The position numbers and the translations under genes were made by a program. The notes under the pieces are model-generated. The model was not told where the DNA came from, did not search any database, and was given only the letters and a program-made list of their open reading frames with translations. Below are positions 1 to 8,735 of a stretch of DNA of 64,000 nt, one piece after another. This DNA is from Acidobacteriota bacterium (lineage in GTDB: Bacteria > Acidobacteriota > Blastocatellia > Pyrinomonadales > Pyrinomonadaceae): the NCBI GenBank assembly GCA_018269075.1, contig JAFDVJ010000008.1, positions 22,758-86,757 on the forward strand, given 5' to 3'. How positions within the stretch are numbered: position 1 is the stretch's first letter; every line of letters starts with the position of its first letter.

Positions 1-915
1 GTAGAGCGGGATTTCCGCGGGCCTGACCTGTTTGATGAGATAGTCCTGTTCCGAATAGCCGCGTTCGGCGAGCAGCGGCGCGATCATCTCGGGCGGGCTC
101 TGCGTGAGGACGAGCGCGAAGGCGTTTTTTCTTCGTTCTTTGAGCGCGCCGTAGAAATCGGCCGTCTCGGCGGTCAGATACCAGCCGCCGAACGAGCCGA
201 CGTAAACCGCGACGAAGCGGTCCTCGACGCCGAGCTCGCGCCGCATCCGCGCGCGGTTTTCCGCGTTCGCCGTCTCGAAGCGCCGCAGATTGACACAGCA
301 CGGGATCACCTCGACCGGCCGACCCATCCGGTCGAAACCGGTTTCGGCGCTTTCCGGGAAAAGAATCGAACGCGCTTTTTCGGTCAGCACGACGAACCCG
401 TCGGACGCGCCGAGCAGCCATTTTTCGATCCGCTTGACCGCGCGGTACAGACCGCCGTCGGGCTTCCAGATCCCGGCGTCCGTGTATTCCTCGGGAAAAA
501 AGCCGCGAATGTCGAAGAGCAGCTTCGGCTTCCGGCGGAGAAACAGCTTGGCGAGCGCGCCCATCATCGCCGGCGTGTGGACGCGGGCGTGAAGCACGTC
601 GATCCCGTCGCGGCGCGTCTTGCGCCACGCGTAAAACGCGCCGCAGAGAACGTCATAAAGCGTCGCCGGCGCCGACGGCCGCTTGTGATACGTCAGAAAG
701 TCCCACTCGATGCCCTCGGCGGCGAGCTTTTCGCGCTCGGCGGCGATCTGCTCCGGCGTCCAGCGCTCGCCCGGGTCGCGCTCGAACGTCAGGATCGAAA
801 CCCCGACGCCGCCCTTTTTAATCTCGCGCAGATACGGCAGCACCTGCGTCTGCACGAGCGGCTCGCGCAGACCGAAATAGCAGAGATAGAGGGTTTTGCA
901 GGTTTCTTTCTTCAC
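1..915 (-). CDS. Glycosyltransferase family 4 protein, partial (3' end outside window)
   Basis: The minus strand is open from a GTG at 915 to the window edge, giving 305 codons without a stop. The N-terminus reads VKKETCKTLYLCYFGLRE, followed by the layout of a GT-B retaining glycosyltransferase: a D-V-L-H-A-R segment near residue 110, then LLFDIRGFFPEEY, then GFVVLTEKA and a VIPCCVNLRRF linker typical of the inter-domain region. Such enzymes transfer a sugar from a nucleotide donor during polysaccharide assembly in the cytoplasm. It is probably the most downstream visible member of the minus-strand polysaccharide locus. The start is uncertain because no clear ribosome binding site precedes the GTG, and the C-terminal donor-binding part lies outside the window. 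Confidence 0.85.
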   Translation of the reverse strand, partial: MKKETCKTLYLCYFGLREPLVQTQVLPYLREIKKGGVGVSILTFERDPGERWTPEQIAAEREKLAAEGIEWDFLTYHKRPSAPATLYDVLCGAFYAWRKTRRDGIDVLHARVHTPAMMGALAKLFLRRKPKLLFDIRGFFPEEYTDAGIWKPDGGLYRAVKRIEKWLLGASDGFVVLTEKARSILFPESAETGFDRMGRPVEVIPCCVNLRRFETANAENRARMRRELGVEDRFVAVYVGSFGGWYLTAETADFYGALKERRKNAFALVLTQSPPEMIAPLLAERGYSEQDYLIKQVRPAEIPLY

Positions 916-922
916 ACGTTTT

Positions 923-1045
923 TGAGTGGAGAGTGGAGAGTGGAGAGTGGAGAGTTAAAGAAATAAAATCCTCGAACTCTCCACTGCCTACTCTCTACTA
1001 AAATAATTCCCCGAACTCTCCACTCTCCACTCTCCACTCTCCACT
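923..1045. repeat. GAGAGTGGA periodic hairpin element
   Basis: A GAGAGTGGA-type array (about 923-960) is followed by the reverse-complement array CTCTCCACT (about 974-1045), separated by a short A/T-rich spacer. The second arm reaches the TAG stop codon of the upstream methyltransferase (1044-1046). The same vocabulary recurs at 53503-53591. It could fold into a long hairpin and act as a terminator; that role is inferred. Confidence 0.8.
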
Positions 1046-1760
1046 AATTCTTCCTGAGCACGGTCAGAATGTTCTTGCCGACCGGAAACGGCAGGAAGCG
1101 CTCGAACTGTTTGGTGACGGGGACGGCGAATTTGTCGTAGGCCGTGACCGCGCCGCTGCCGAGGCTGTCGGATTTGAGCAGCTTGTATTTGACGTACCAC
1201 GGAAAGATGCCGGCGAAATCGAAGTATTTCGATTTGACGACCCGGAAACCGGCGGCCGCGCCTTTTTCCTCGACCTCTTTTTTCGTGTAGCGGCGGAAAT
1301 GGCCGACCTTTTCGTCGAACGCGCCGTAGAGCGCCATCAGCGCCGGCACGAATATCAGGCAGTGACCGCCCGGCGCGAGCGTCTCGTAGACTTTTTCGAG
1401 CTCGGCGCGGTCGTCCTCGATATGTTCGAGGACGTTGACGTAGATGATCGTGTCGGGCCGGTCGGCGAGCCGCGCGGCCGTCTCGGAAAAGATCGCGTTA
1501 TGATACGCGACGCGCGCCGTCGTTTCGAGCTGACCGATGTTCTGCTCCAGAAATTCGAACATCCCGGACGGCTCGACGAGCGCGAGGCTCTCGGGATTTT
1601 CGGCGAGCAGCATCTCGGAAAAAGAGCCGGTGCCGGCGCCGACCTCGACCAGATTCCGGCCGAGAAAGGGCCGGAATTCCTCGAGAATCCATTTATGATA
1701 ATTGACGGCAAACGACATCGCTTCGAGGTCCTTGCCGACGTAGACGACTTTTTTACTCAT
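1044..1760 (-). CDS. Class I SAM-dependent methyltransferase
   Basis: This 238-residue protein has a SAM-binding motif I at residues 37-47 (LVEVGAGTGSF), an acidic residue at the end of strand 2 (LVEPSG) and a motif near residue 110 (YVNVLEHIEDD), the normal layout of small-molecule methyltransferases of the Methyltransf_11/25 type. Its start overlaps the end of the upstream glycosyltransferase by 8 nt, so the two are probably translationally coupled. The substrate is unknown. Its place inside a polysaccharide locus suggests methylation of a sugar or a lipid-linked intermediate. The stop codon lies at the edge of a GAGAGTGGA repeat arm. Confidence 0.9.
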   Translation of the reverse strand: MSKKVVYVGKDLEAMSFAVNYHKWILEEFRPFLGRNLVEVGAGTGSFSEMLLAENPESLALVEPSGMFEFLEQNIGQLETTARVAYHNAIFSETAARLADRPDTIIYVNVLEHIEDDRAELEKVYETLAPGGHCLIFVPALMALYGAFDEKVGHFRRYTKKEVEEKGAAAGFRVVKSKYFDFAGIFPWYVKYKLLKSDSLGSGAVTAYDKFAVPVTKQFERFLPFPVGKNILTVLRKN

Positions 1761-2547
1761 TGGTTGCTGCCAGTAAATGCGGTTTTTCGACCAGCGAATC
1801 GCGGGGGATCTCGCGGTAGGAACTCTTTAAATCGGTCAGCCAGTTGTATTTCAAAATGTAGCCGAGCGCCGCGACGCCGTCGCGGAAGCCGATCTTCTTG
1901 CCTTCCTCGTAGGTCCGGCCGTAATAGCTGATCGGCACCTCGTAAACGGCGCACCGCAGCTTGGCGACCTTCGCCGTGACCTCGATCTCGAACCCGAAAC
2001 CGCGCGAGGTGATCGTCATATTGCGGATGATCTCGCCGCGAAACGCCTTGTAGCACGTTTCGACGTCGGTCATATTGAGGTTCGTCAGGCAGTTCGAGAG
2101 AAACGTCAGGCCCTTGTTCGCGAGATAATGATAGAAATAAAGCACGCGCGCCGCCTTTTTGACCATAAAGCGCGAGCCGTAGACGACGTCGGCGCGGCCC
2201 GTCGCGATCGGCATCACGACGTCGGCGATCTCGCCCGGATCGTATTCGAGGTCGGCGTCCTGAACGATCACGACCTCGCCCTTCGTCAGCCCGAAACCGG
2301 TCTTCAGCGCCTCGGTCTTGCCGCCGTTCCGCTCCTGCCGGACGTAGCGCACGCGCTCGTCGCGCGCGACGAGCGCGGCCGCGATCTCGGGCGTTTTGTC
2401 CTTCGAGCAGTCGTCGACGATGATCAGTTCGAGGAGAAAATCCAATTCCAAAACCTTATCGACGATCTGCGCGAGCGTCGCCTCCTCGTTGTAGGCGGGC
2501 ATCACGACCGATAAATAACGCTCTTTGGATATCTTCGTTTCGGGCAT
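1753..2547 (-). CDS. Glycosyltransferase family 2 (dolichyl-phosphate mannose synthase-like)
   Basis: This 264-residue protein begins with the GT-A signature YLSVVMPAYNEE (residues 11-22), followed by IIVDDCSKD (43-50) and QDADLEYDP (96-104), which supplies the metal-binding acidic residues. RNMTITSRGFGFEIEV in the second half is typical of DPM1-like enzymes that load a sugar onto polyprenyl phosphate. There are no C-terminal membrane helices, so it is the short soluble form. It overlaps the downstream methyltransferase and starts the 2547-1044 pair. The donor sugar cannot be told from sequence. Confidence 0.9.
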   Translation of the reverse strand: MPETKISKERYLSVVMPAYNEEATLAQIVDKVLELDFLLELIIVDDCSKDKTPEIAAALVARDERVRYVRQERNGGKTEALKTGFGLTKGEVVIVQDADLEYDPGEIADVVMPIATGRADVVYGSRFMVKKAARVLYFYHYLANKGLTFLSNCLTNLNMTDVETCYKAFRGEIIRNMTITSRGFGFEIEVTAKVAKLRCAVYEVPISYYGRTYEEGKKIGFRDGVAALGYILKYNWLTDLKSSYREIPRDSLVEKPHLLAATNE

Positions 2548-2676
2548 AGTTTAATGAAAAAGCTGATTATATAGCATTAACGGGGATTTTCAAATCATCG
2601 TTCTCCGCGGCGAAACTTTTCGTTCCGCGCCCGGCGGCCCGCGGCCGGGCGGCCGGTTTTCCCGGCATCGGCCGGA

Positions 2677-3813
2677 TTATTTCTTCTCCAGAATCCTGAT
2701 GAACGGCTTTTCGAACGCGAGATAGAAAAGCCAGGCCGCCGCCACGCAGATCAAAACCGTCAGGATCGTCTGCGATTTGACGAATTCCAGCACGTATTCG
2801 TGAATCAGGTAAAGCGAATAGGAAAAGATGCCGATCCCGGCAAACATCTTAATGCCCAAATTTCGGTCGACATATCTGAGCGATTTCCATTTGAACCAGT
2901 TGATTTCCGAATCGACGAAGCGGTTGATGACGATGAAAAAGCCGATTCCCCAGAGCGGCTGCGCGACCAGCCACGTGAATTTATGCAGCAGTCCGGTTCT
3001 GCCCGCGTAAAAATCGAGATATTCCAAACCGGCGGTCAGAAGCAGGACCGGCACGCCGATCGACAAATAAGACGTCCATTTCGGCAGCTCGATGATCTTC
3101 AGCGCGGCTTCGACCGCGACGGCCCCGAGCGCCCAGACGATCCAGTTGGCCATCGACGACTCGGTGACCGGCAGGTTGACGCCGAAAAACGTGCTGAAAA
3201 CATAAGCCGCCGCAAACCAGCCGACGCGCACGCCGAGACATATCGCGAGCGTCCGCTTCCAGCCGATCTTATCTCTCAGCCAGACCAGCAGGAAATAGGC
3301 GAGATACAGCTGCTCTTCGATCGCCAGCGTCCACAATACGCTGTCGATGCTGTAGACCGTCCGGGCGTCGAAGTTATGGAGCATCAACAGATGCGAGACC
3401 AGATCCCAGTAAAAGAACGGCGTAAAATCGAGCACGCCCTTGTAGTAGGCGATCCCGAGCCCGACGGCCAGCGTCGCGAGGTAGGCCGGGTAAAGCCGGA
3501 TCATCCGCCGTCGCCAGAAGGCGGCGAAATTCAGCGAGAAGTCGGTTTTATTGAAGGCGCGGGCCTTCGCCCAGCGGAGGTGGATACAGAAACCGGAAAT
3601 GACGAAAAACAGATAGACGCCGGTATAGCCGAACGATATCGGGATCTTATAGAGCGTCTCGACCAGCGACCGCGCCGGGTCGAACGCCGCATTGAACAAT
3701 CCCATCGCGAAGACGTGGTAAACGACCACGGCCAGCGAGGCGACTCCGCGCAGAAAGTCGATGCTTCCGAGACGCCCTTTCGGCAATACCGCTTTTGTCC
3801 CGCCGTCGATCAT
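2677..3813 (-). CDS. Acyltransferase 3 family membrane protein (OafA/YrhL-like)
   Basis: This 378-residue protein has about ten hydrophobic segments. The family signature DFLRGVASLAVVVYH covers residues 19-33, with the conserved His at its end, and WTLAIEEQLYL in the middle matches the SxExQFY-type motif. Members transfer acetyl or other acyl groups to sugars of exported polysaccharides or lipids. Its ATG at 3813-3811 directly abuts the TAG of the upstream glycosyltransferase (3814-3816), which implies one transcript and coupled translation. It probably O-acylates the glycan made by this locus. Confidence 0.9.
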   Translation of the reverse strand: MIDGGTKAVLPKGRLGSIDFLRGVASLAVVVYHVFAMGLFNAAFDPARSLVETLYKIPISFGYTGVYLFFVISGFCIHLRWAKARAFNKTDFSLNFAAFWRRRMIRLYPAYLATLAVGLGIAYYKGVLDFTPFFYWDLVSHLLMLHNFDARTVYSIDSVLWTLAIEEQLYLAYFLLVWLRDKIGWKRTLAICLGVRVGWFAAAYVFSTFFGVNLPVTESSMANWIVWALGAVAVEAALKIIELPKWTSYLSIGVPVLLLTAGLEYLDFYAGRTGLLHKFTWLVAQPLWGIGFFIVINRFVDSEINWFKWKSLRYVDRNLGIKMFAGIGIFSYSLYLIHEYVLEFVKSQTILTVLICVAAAWLFYLAFEKPFIRILEKK

Positions 3814-4698
3814 CTACTTCGAGCTCCGGCCGAAGCGGCGAAAGGGAAACTTGAGGAAATACCCGAGATTCCCGGGCGTGTACCAGAAGCATTTGGAGGC
3901 GGATTCGAAGAACTTCGAATATTTCTTCGACTGAAAATAGGAACCCGCGAGGCTCAGATAAAGATTGCCGTAACATTCGCGGCGGATCGCGCGCAGGTCT
4001 TCGGCGTCGCCGGCAAAGGCCTTTTCGAAGCCGATCAGCACGTCGTGCTCCATCGCCTTGACGTTGCCGTGCATATTCGTGCCGTGCATCCGGTATAAGA
4101 CGAGCGGCTCGCGGACGAACCCGATCTTATGAAGACGGGCGACGCGGTAGCAGAACTCCCAGTCGGCGGCCGTCGAAAGCCGCCGGTCGAACCCGCCGGC
4201 CTCGTCGAAGACCGCGCGCCGGACGAGCGCCGTGCTGCCCGCGCCGATCACGACGCCGCGCTTGAGCAGCAGAAACTCGTTGGCGACGCGGCCTTCCTGC
4301 CCTTCCTTCTTTTCCCCGATCGGGTTGTCCGCCGGATCGATCAGCGTCATCGAACAGTGGACGAGGCCGATTTCCGGATCGGAATTCATCTTTTCGAGCT
4401 GTCTTTCGAGCTTTTCCGGCAGCCAGACGTCGTCGGCGTCGAGAAAGGCGACGAGCTCGCCGGTCGAGACCTCGACGCCGTGGTTGCGCGCCGCCGAAAC
4501 GCCGGCGTTTTTCTGCTCGACGACCCGGATCCGGTCGCCGAAGCCTTTCAAAACGTCGAGCGAGCCGTCTTTCGAGCCGTCATCGACGACGATGATCTCG
4601 ATATTCTGATACGTCTGCGACAACACGCTCTCGACGGTCCGGGAGATGAATTTTTCGTAATTGTAATTAGGAATAATTACGCTGACTTTCGCATTCAT
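3814..4698 (-). CDS. Glycosyltransferase family 2 (WcaA-like)
   Basis: This 294-residue protein has the GT-A fold markers VSVIIPNYNYEKF (5-17), IIVVDDGSKDGS (35-46) and FLDADDVW (85-92), where the DxD binds metal and nucleotide sugar. The second half (STAADWEFCYRVA, then LVLYRMHGTNMHG) is typical of inverting transferases that build repeat units of polysaccharides. It is followed with no gap by the acyltransferase. The acceptor and linkage are unknown. Confidence 0.92.
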   Translation of the reverse strand: MNAKVSVIIPNYNYEKFISRTVESVLSQTYQNIEIIVVDDGSKDGSLDVLKGFGDRIRVVEQKNAGVSAARNHGVEVSTGELVAFLDADDVWLPEKLERQLEKMNSDPEIGLVHCSMTLIDPADNPIGEKKEGQEGRVANEFLLLKRGVVIGAGSTALVRRAVFDEAGGFDRRLSTAADWEFCYRVARLHKIGFVREPLVLYRMHGTNMHGNVKAMEHDVLIGFEKAFAGDAEDLRAIRRECYGNLYLSLAGSYFQSKKYSKFFESASKCFWYTPGNLGYFLKFPFRRFGRSSK

Positions 4699-4773
4699 TT
4701 TTCTGCTTTCCGGGATGAATCGAGGGGGGCTCCGGTTTTTCCGGCATCATTCACGAAAAAGGCCCTTCATCCG

Positions 4774-5757
4774 TTAAGCCTTCCGCTTGCCGATCAGATT
4801 AAGACCGAAATTCGTCGCCCGGCTGATGTCCGAGATGCCTTCTTCCTTCAAATATTTGACGACGTCCGCTTCGGTCTGCGGCTGATCGTACTGCGGCGAA
4901 AGCATATCGAAGGTGTCGAGCACCGCCCATTGATAACGCTGTTTGTCCGACAAATCCTTCTCGTCGACGTAGTTGGCGACCGGGATCACGAAGGCGAAAA
5001 ACTTTCCGAGCCCCGGCAGACGGAACAGAAAACTGGTGACCGGAAAGGCGACCGGCATCACGCCCTCGATGACCTTCAGCAGCCCTTCCTTCGACATCCG
5101 TTTGGTGATCGGACGGAACCAGTATTTCGAATAGAGCATCGTGAACCATTTTCTTTTCTCGTAGATCGTGACGGCGATCTCGCCCCCTTTCTTCAGAAAC
5201 CGCGGCAGCACCCGGACGGTCTTTTCGGGATCGGGCGTGTGCTGGATCACGCCGATACAGTAGATCTTGTCGAAGGCTCCCGGTTTGAACGGGAGTTCGT
5301 AAATGCTGCTCTGGATGAGATGCAGATTGGGGCGGCCCTTGAGGTTCTCCTTCGAAGCGTCGATCGCGTTGCTGATGTCGATGCCGACGACCTCGGCCGC
5401 GGTCTGCGAGGCGATGTCCAGAAAGCGTCCGGCCCCGCAGCCGGCGTCCAGAATCCATTCGCCTGAGAGGGCGTTCGGGTCCCATTTCGTCTCGCCCCAT
5501 AAACGGTCGGCCGAAAGATTCGTCCCGTTATAGGTGTCGAGCTGCTCTTTTCTGAAAATGTTCCATTGATACCCGAACGACGACGCGTAATTGTCGAGCT
5601 CGACGAAACGCGGAATGCCGTTGGTGATCGGGTATTCCTTCCCGCATTTCAGGCATTTAAAGAGTCCTTCGTTGATTTCGCCGACGTCGTCGGTTTTCAG
5701 TTCGAGATCCGACTGACATTTCGGACAGCATAAAATATTGAGTAACTTTTGGTTCAT
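4774..5757 (-). CDS. Methyltransferase with N-terminal Trm112-like zinc ribbon
   Basis: This 327-residue protein starts with a small Trm112-like domain (residues 1-50) holding two Cys pairs, C11-x2-C14 and C35-x2-C38, and the motif EYPITNGIPRF. A class I methyltransferase domain follows, with motif I at 102-112 (ILDAGCGAGRF) and YCIGVIQHTPDPEK after it. This fusion is common in bacterial polysaccharide and natural-product loci, where the ribbon is part of the same chain instead of a partner protein. The substrate is unknown. A 75-bp gap separates it from the downstream glycosyltransferase. Confidence 0.9.
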   Translation of the reverse strand: MNQKLLNILCCPKCQSDLELKTDDVGEINEGLFKCLKCGKEYPITNGIPRFVELDNYASSFGYQWNIFRKEQLDTYNGTNLSADRLWGETKWDPNALSGEWILDAGCGAGRFLDIASQTAAEVVGIDISNAIDASKENLKGRPNLHLIQSSIYELPFKPGAFDKIYCIGVIQHTPDPEKTVRVLPRFLKKGGEIAVTIYEKRKWFTMLYSKYWFRPITKRMSKEGLLKVIEGVMPVAFPVTSFLFRLPGLGKFFAFVIPVANYVDEKDLSDKQRYQWAVLDTFDMLSPQYDQPQTEADVVKYLKEEGISDISRATNFGLNLIGKRKA

Positions 5758-5893
5758 TGGTCCTTAAACTAAACACGGGCGTCTTCGCCCGGCGGCGAGC
5801 CCGGCGATCTTCACGAAAACTGCCGGCCGTCGACGACCCGCGGCGGTCTTCGTTTCCCGAAAAAACAAAACCGGATTATACCATAAAGATCTT

Positions 5894-6673
5894 TCATTTC
5901 CGGCAGACGGCGACCAGCACCGGCGCGGAGTCGGTCGTTTCCGCGGAAAATCGATAATCGTGCTCGGTCGGATAAAACGGTTTCTTCCAGAGCGCGCGGC
6001 TCAGACTCTCGCGCAGATTAAGGGGGATTTTGTTGAAGGCCTTCCAGCCGTAGAGCTTCGTCCGGGTCACGAGATCGCCCGGCAGACGGCGCTGCGCGTC
6101 TTCGAACGGCGGGATCGCGATGCTCTCGTCGAGCGACTGACCGAGAAACCGGTCGATCGTAAACTGCCCTTCGAGCTCCGCGCGCAGCTCTTCCGGCCGG
6201 TATTCGAAGACGTGAAACGGGTTGCTCGGCTTCCCGTCGACCGGTTCGGTGTAGTTCGCGTTCGGCGTCGACAGGACCAGCCGGCCGTCCGGCTTCAGGA
6301 CGCGCTTCAGCTCGGCCAGAAAACGCGCGCGCTCGTGGAGGTGTTCGAGCGTTTCGAAGGACGTCACGACGTCGAAGCTCGCGTCGCGAAACGGCAGGTT
6401 CGTGCCGTCGCCGAGCAGGACCGAGACGCGCTCACCGCACTCGCCGCGCGCCTGTTTCGCGGCCTCGAGACTGACGTCGACGCCGACGACCGACCGGGCC
6501 GCGTCTTTCAGAAAGGCGAGCCCGTAACCCGTTCCGCAGGCGATGTCGATGACGTTTTTGTCCGCAACGTACGGCAGGGCGAAAACGTAGCGCGCCGTAT
6601 GCTCGCCCCAATAAGGCGAGAGATTTCCCGCCTCCACCACATTCGCACCCTGAAATCTTTCCGAAACCGACAT
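5894..6673 (-). CDS. Class I SAM-dependent methyltransferase
   Basis: This 259-residue protein carries motif I at residues 41-51 (VIDIACGTGYG), VVGVDVS at strand 2 and SFETLEHLHERARFL near residue 108, as in UbiE/Methyltransf_11 enzymes. The tail NRFxxQSLDES- and KPFYPTEHDYRFS-type sequence resembles methyltransferases in O-antigen and capsule loci. Its ATG directly abuts the TAA stop (6674-6676) of the upstream GT4 gene, so the pair is probably one translational unit that adds a sugar and then methylates it. That order is inferred. Confidence 0.88.
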   Translation of the reverse strand: MSVSERFQGANVVEAGNLSPYWGEHTARYVFALPYVADKNVIDIACGTGYGLAFLKDAARSVVGVDVSLEAAKQARGECGERVSVLLGDGTNLPFRDASFDVVTSFETLEHLHERARFLAELKRVLKPDGRLVLSTPNANYTEPVDGKPSNPFHVFEYRPEELRAELEGQFTIDRFLGQSLDESIAIPPFEDAQRRLPGDLVTRTKLYGWKAFNKIPLNLRESLSRALWKKPFYPTEHDYRFSAETTDSAPVLVAVCRK

Positions 6674-7804
6674 TTACAATCCTAAGACCCGACGATAGAT
6701 TTTCCCGTATTCGCCGGCCGCCCGGCCCGCGTCCATATATTCGAGCAGATATTCGCGCCCTTTCCGCGCCCGTTCGCGGGCCGCTTCGAGATCGCCGAGC
6801 GTTTCCGCCAGCGCCCGCCGAAAGGCGTCCGCGTCGGCCGGCGGCACGAGCTGGCCGTATTTTCCGCCGTCGAGCGTGTCGGCCGCGCCGCTGATGTCGG
6901 TCGCGATGATCGGCCGCCGGAGCATCAGGCTCTCGATCAGGCTCTGCGAGAGCGCGTCCTCGAGCGACGGGTGGACGATGACGTCCGCAGCCCCGATGAT
7001 CTCCAGAATGTCCGACCTCCACCCGAGAAACTCCACATTATCCGAAATTCCCAGATCATTTGCAATTTGCTCCAGATTTTTCCGGTAATCGCCCGTTCCG
7101 ACCAGATACAGCCGCGCCCGCAGACCGTCGCGGTAGAGCGGCGCCAGCGCCTCGAACAGATACCGATGGCCCTTGCGGTTGAACAAACGCGAGACGCAGA
7201 CCAGCGACAATTGCCGGTCGAAGCCGAGCTCGGCGCGTTTCGCCGCGACGACTTCGGGCGTGATCCGTTCGAACCGCTCGCTTGTCTGCCCGTAAGGAAT
7301 CAGCGACACCTTTTCCGGGGGCACGCCTTCCCAGTCGACGAGACATTCGCGGACCATCCGCGACGGCGCGATGATGTGGTCGGCCAGCCGGTTGTTGCGG
7401 TTTTCCAATCTCAAATAAACAAACCTGCGGATCGCCGACGGCAGCAGGTGAACGGCGTCCGAATGATGGCGCGTGAGCACCGTTTTCCGCTTTTGGAGCC
7501 GCGCCAGATTGAGCCCGACGGCCGTCGCGTCGAAAAGATGCGTGTGGACGATGTCCGGGTTCTCCTGTTTGAGAATCTTCCAGATCGCGCGGCCGGCGCG
7601 CGGCAGATTTTTTTTGCCGCGCGCGTCGAGAGCGCGGACCGTCAGGTTCCGGCGCTTCATGCTTTCGGTAAACTCGCCCTCGGGGGCGAGCGTCACGAAC
7701 GAGAATTCGACCTCTTCCGGATCGACGAAATCGACCAGATTATTGAAATAAAAGGCTTCTTTCTCGACTTCGTGAATATGTAGAACTTTTATCGGTTTCA
7801 TCAT
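6674..7804 (-). CDS. Glycosyltransferase family 4
   Basis: This 376-residue protein has the two-domain GT-B pattern. The N-terminal acceptor half contains DIVHTHLFDATAVGL and HHIIAPS-like segments. The C-terminal donor half contains VSLIPYG, then LVCVSRLFNRKGH, LVGTGDY and HPSLEDALSQSLIESLM with GAADTLDGGKYGQLV, where the acidic E-x7-E region binds the nucleotide sugar. A second ATG lies one codon downstream, so the start could be 7801. It heads the pair with the abutting methyltransferase. Confidence 0.92.
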   Translation of the reverse strand: MMKPIKVLHIHEVEKEAFYFNNLVDFVDPEEVEFSFVTLAPEGEFTESMKRRNLTVRALDARGKKNLPRAGRAIWKILKQENPDIVHTHLFDATAVGLNLARLQKRKTVLTRHHSDAVHLLPSAIRRFVYLRLENRNNRLADHIIAPSRMVRECLVDWEGVPPEKVSLIPYGQTSERFERITPEVVAAKRAELGFDRQLSLVCVSRLFNRKGHRYLFEALAPLYRDGLRARLYLVGTGDYRKNLEQIANDLGISDNVEFLGWRSDILEIIGAADVIVHPSLEDALSQSLIESLMLRRPIIATDISGAADTLDGGKYGQLVPPADADAFRRALAETLGDLEAARERARKGREYLLEYMDAGRAAGEYGKIYRRVLGL

Positions 7805-7844
7805 TCAATCCGGACCGCCGGTTTGCCCGCGAACCGGAGCGGCT

Positions 7845-8729
7845 TTATTTTCGCCGGCAGACGTACATCATCATATTGGCCGCCGCCCAGCGCATCAGCC
7901 TGACGCCCAGACCGAGGACCGGCACCGTCGCGTCCTCGCTGACGACCAGCCGCTTGACGAGCGACGAGCGGACCGGCCGGCCGACGTCGGGCAGGACGAT
8001 AGCCTCCTTTTCCGGTTCCGGCGGGGCCGCCTTCTCGCCGCTCTGAACCTCGCTCCGACCGCCGAAAAACGGCAGCTCGTAAAGGCCCCAGATGACCGAA
8101 TAGCCTTGTTTTTCGATCGCCCGCAGCCCGGCCCGGTCGAGCATCGCTTCAAACTCGAAAGGTTTGTAGGCATACTGAAAAAAGTTCAGATCACCGGCGC
8201 CCGGCTGCGTCTCGGCCCGGTCGACCTTTTTCCAGTAATCCTTTTTCAACGGCCGGAGCAGCCGCCGGAGCGGGCTGAAATAAGGCACGCTGATCAGCAG
8301 CACGCCGTCTTTTTTCAAAACGCGGCGCGCCTCGTTCAAAGAGGCTTCCGCGCCGCCCTCGAAATGCTCGACGACGCCGCCCGAATAATACAGATCGAAG
8401 CTCTCGTCGGCGAACGGCAGCGCCGACACGTCGCCCGCGCACAGCGGCAGGTCCGGGATCCGGTCGTTCAGCCGATGAAGCGCGCGCTGGGCGAAATCGA
8501 GGCCGATCACCCGGACGCCCCTGAGCGTGTAAAAAGTCACGAACTGACCCATCCCGCAGCCGCCTTCGAGCATCAGCGAGCCCGGCGGCGCGTATTTCTC
8601 GAACAGCGGCCGCAGCGGATCGACGAGGCAGAACTGCAGGGATTGATTGAACTGCGTCGCCTCCCAGTTTTCCTCCCAGAGCTCGACCGAACTCCCGGAA
8701 TGGGCGTGTTTTTGATACATCTTCAGCAT
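7845..8729 (-). CDS. Class I SAM-dependent methyltransferase
   Basis: This 294-residue protein has motif I at about residues 53-62 (MLEGGCGMGQF), VIGLDFA at strand 2 and DLYYSGGVVEHFEGG near residue 115, so the family is clear. The C-terminus carries an insert of about 40 residues rich in E, P and K before a hydrophobic tail (LGLGVRLMRWAAANMMMYVC) that may associate with the membrane. It sits 6 bp downstream of the flippase gene, so the two are probably cotranscribed. It is the fourth methyltransferase in this locus. The substrate is unknown. Confidence 0.88.
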   Translation of the reverse strand: MLKMYQKHAHSGSSVELWEENWEATQFNQSLQFCLVDPLRPLFEKYAPPGSLMLEGGCGMGQFVTFYTLRGVRVIGLDFAQRALHRLNDRIPDLPLCAGDVSALPFADESFDLYYSGGVVEHFEGGAEASLNEARRVLKKDGVLLISVPYFSPLRRLLRPLKKDYWKKVDRAETQPGAGDLNFFQYAYKPFEFEAMLDRAGLRAIEKQGYSVIWGLYELPFFGGRSEVQSGEKAAPPEPEKEAIVLPDVGRPVRSSLVKRLVVSEDATVPVLGLGVRLMRWAAANMMMYVCRRK

Positions 8730-8735
8730 TGGTCT

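Noticed and set aside
2800..4098. Long plus-strand ORF of 432 codons opposite the acyltransferase and GT2 genes
   Set aside because: It is the reverse-frame shadow of strongly biased GC-rich genes; the minus-strand products have clear family motifs and the plus frame has none. The same applies to other long antisense frames at 4129, 8865, 10810, 35071, 44344 and 46297.
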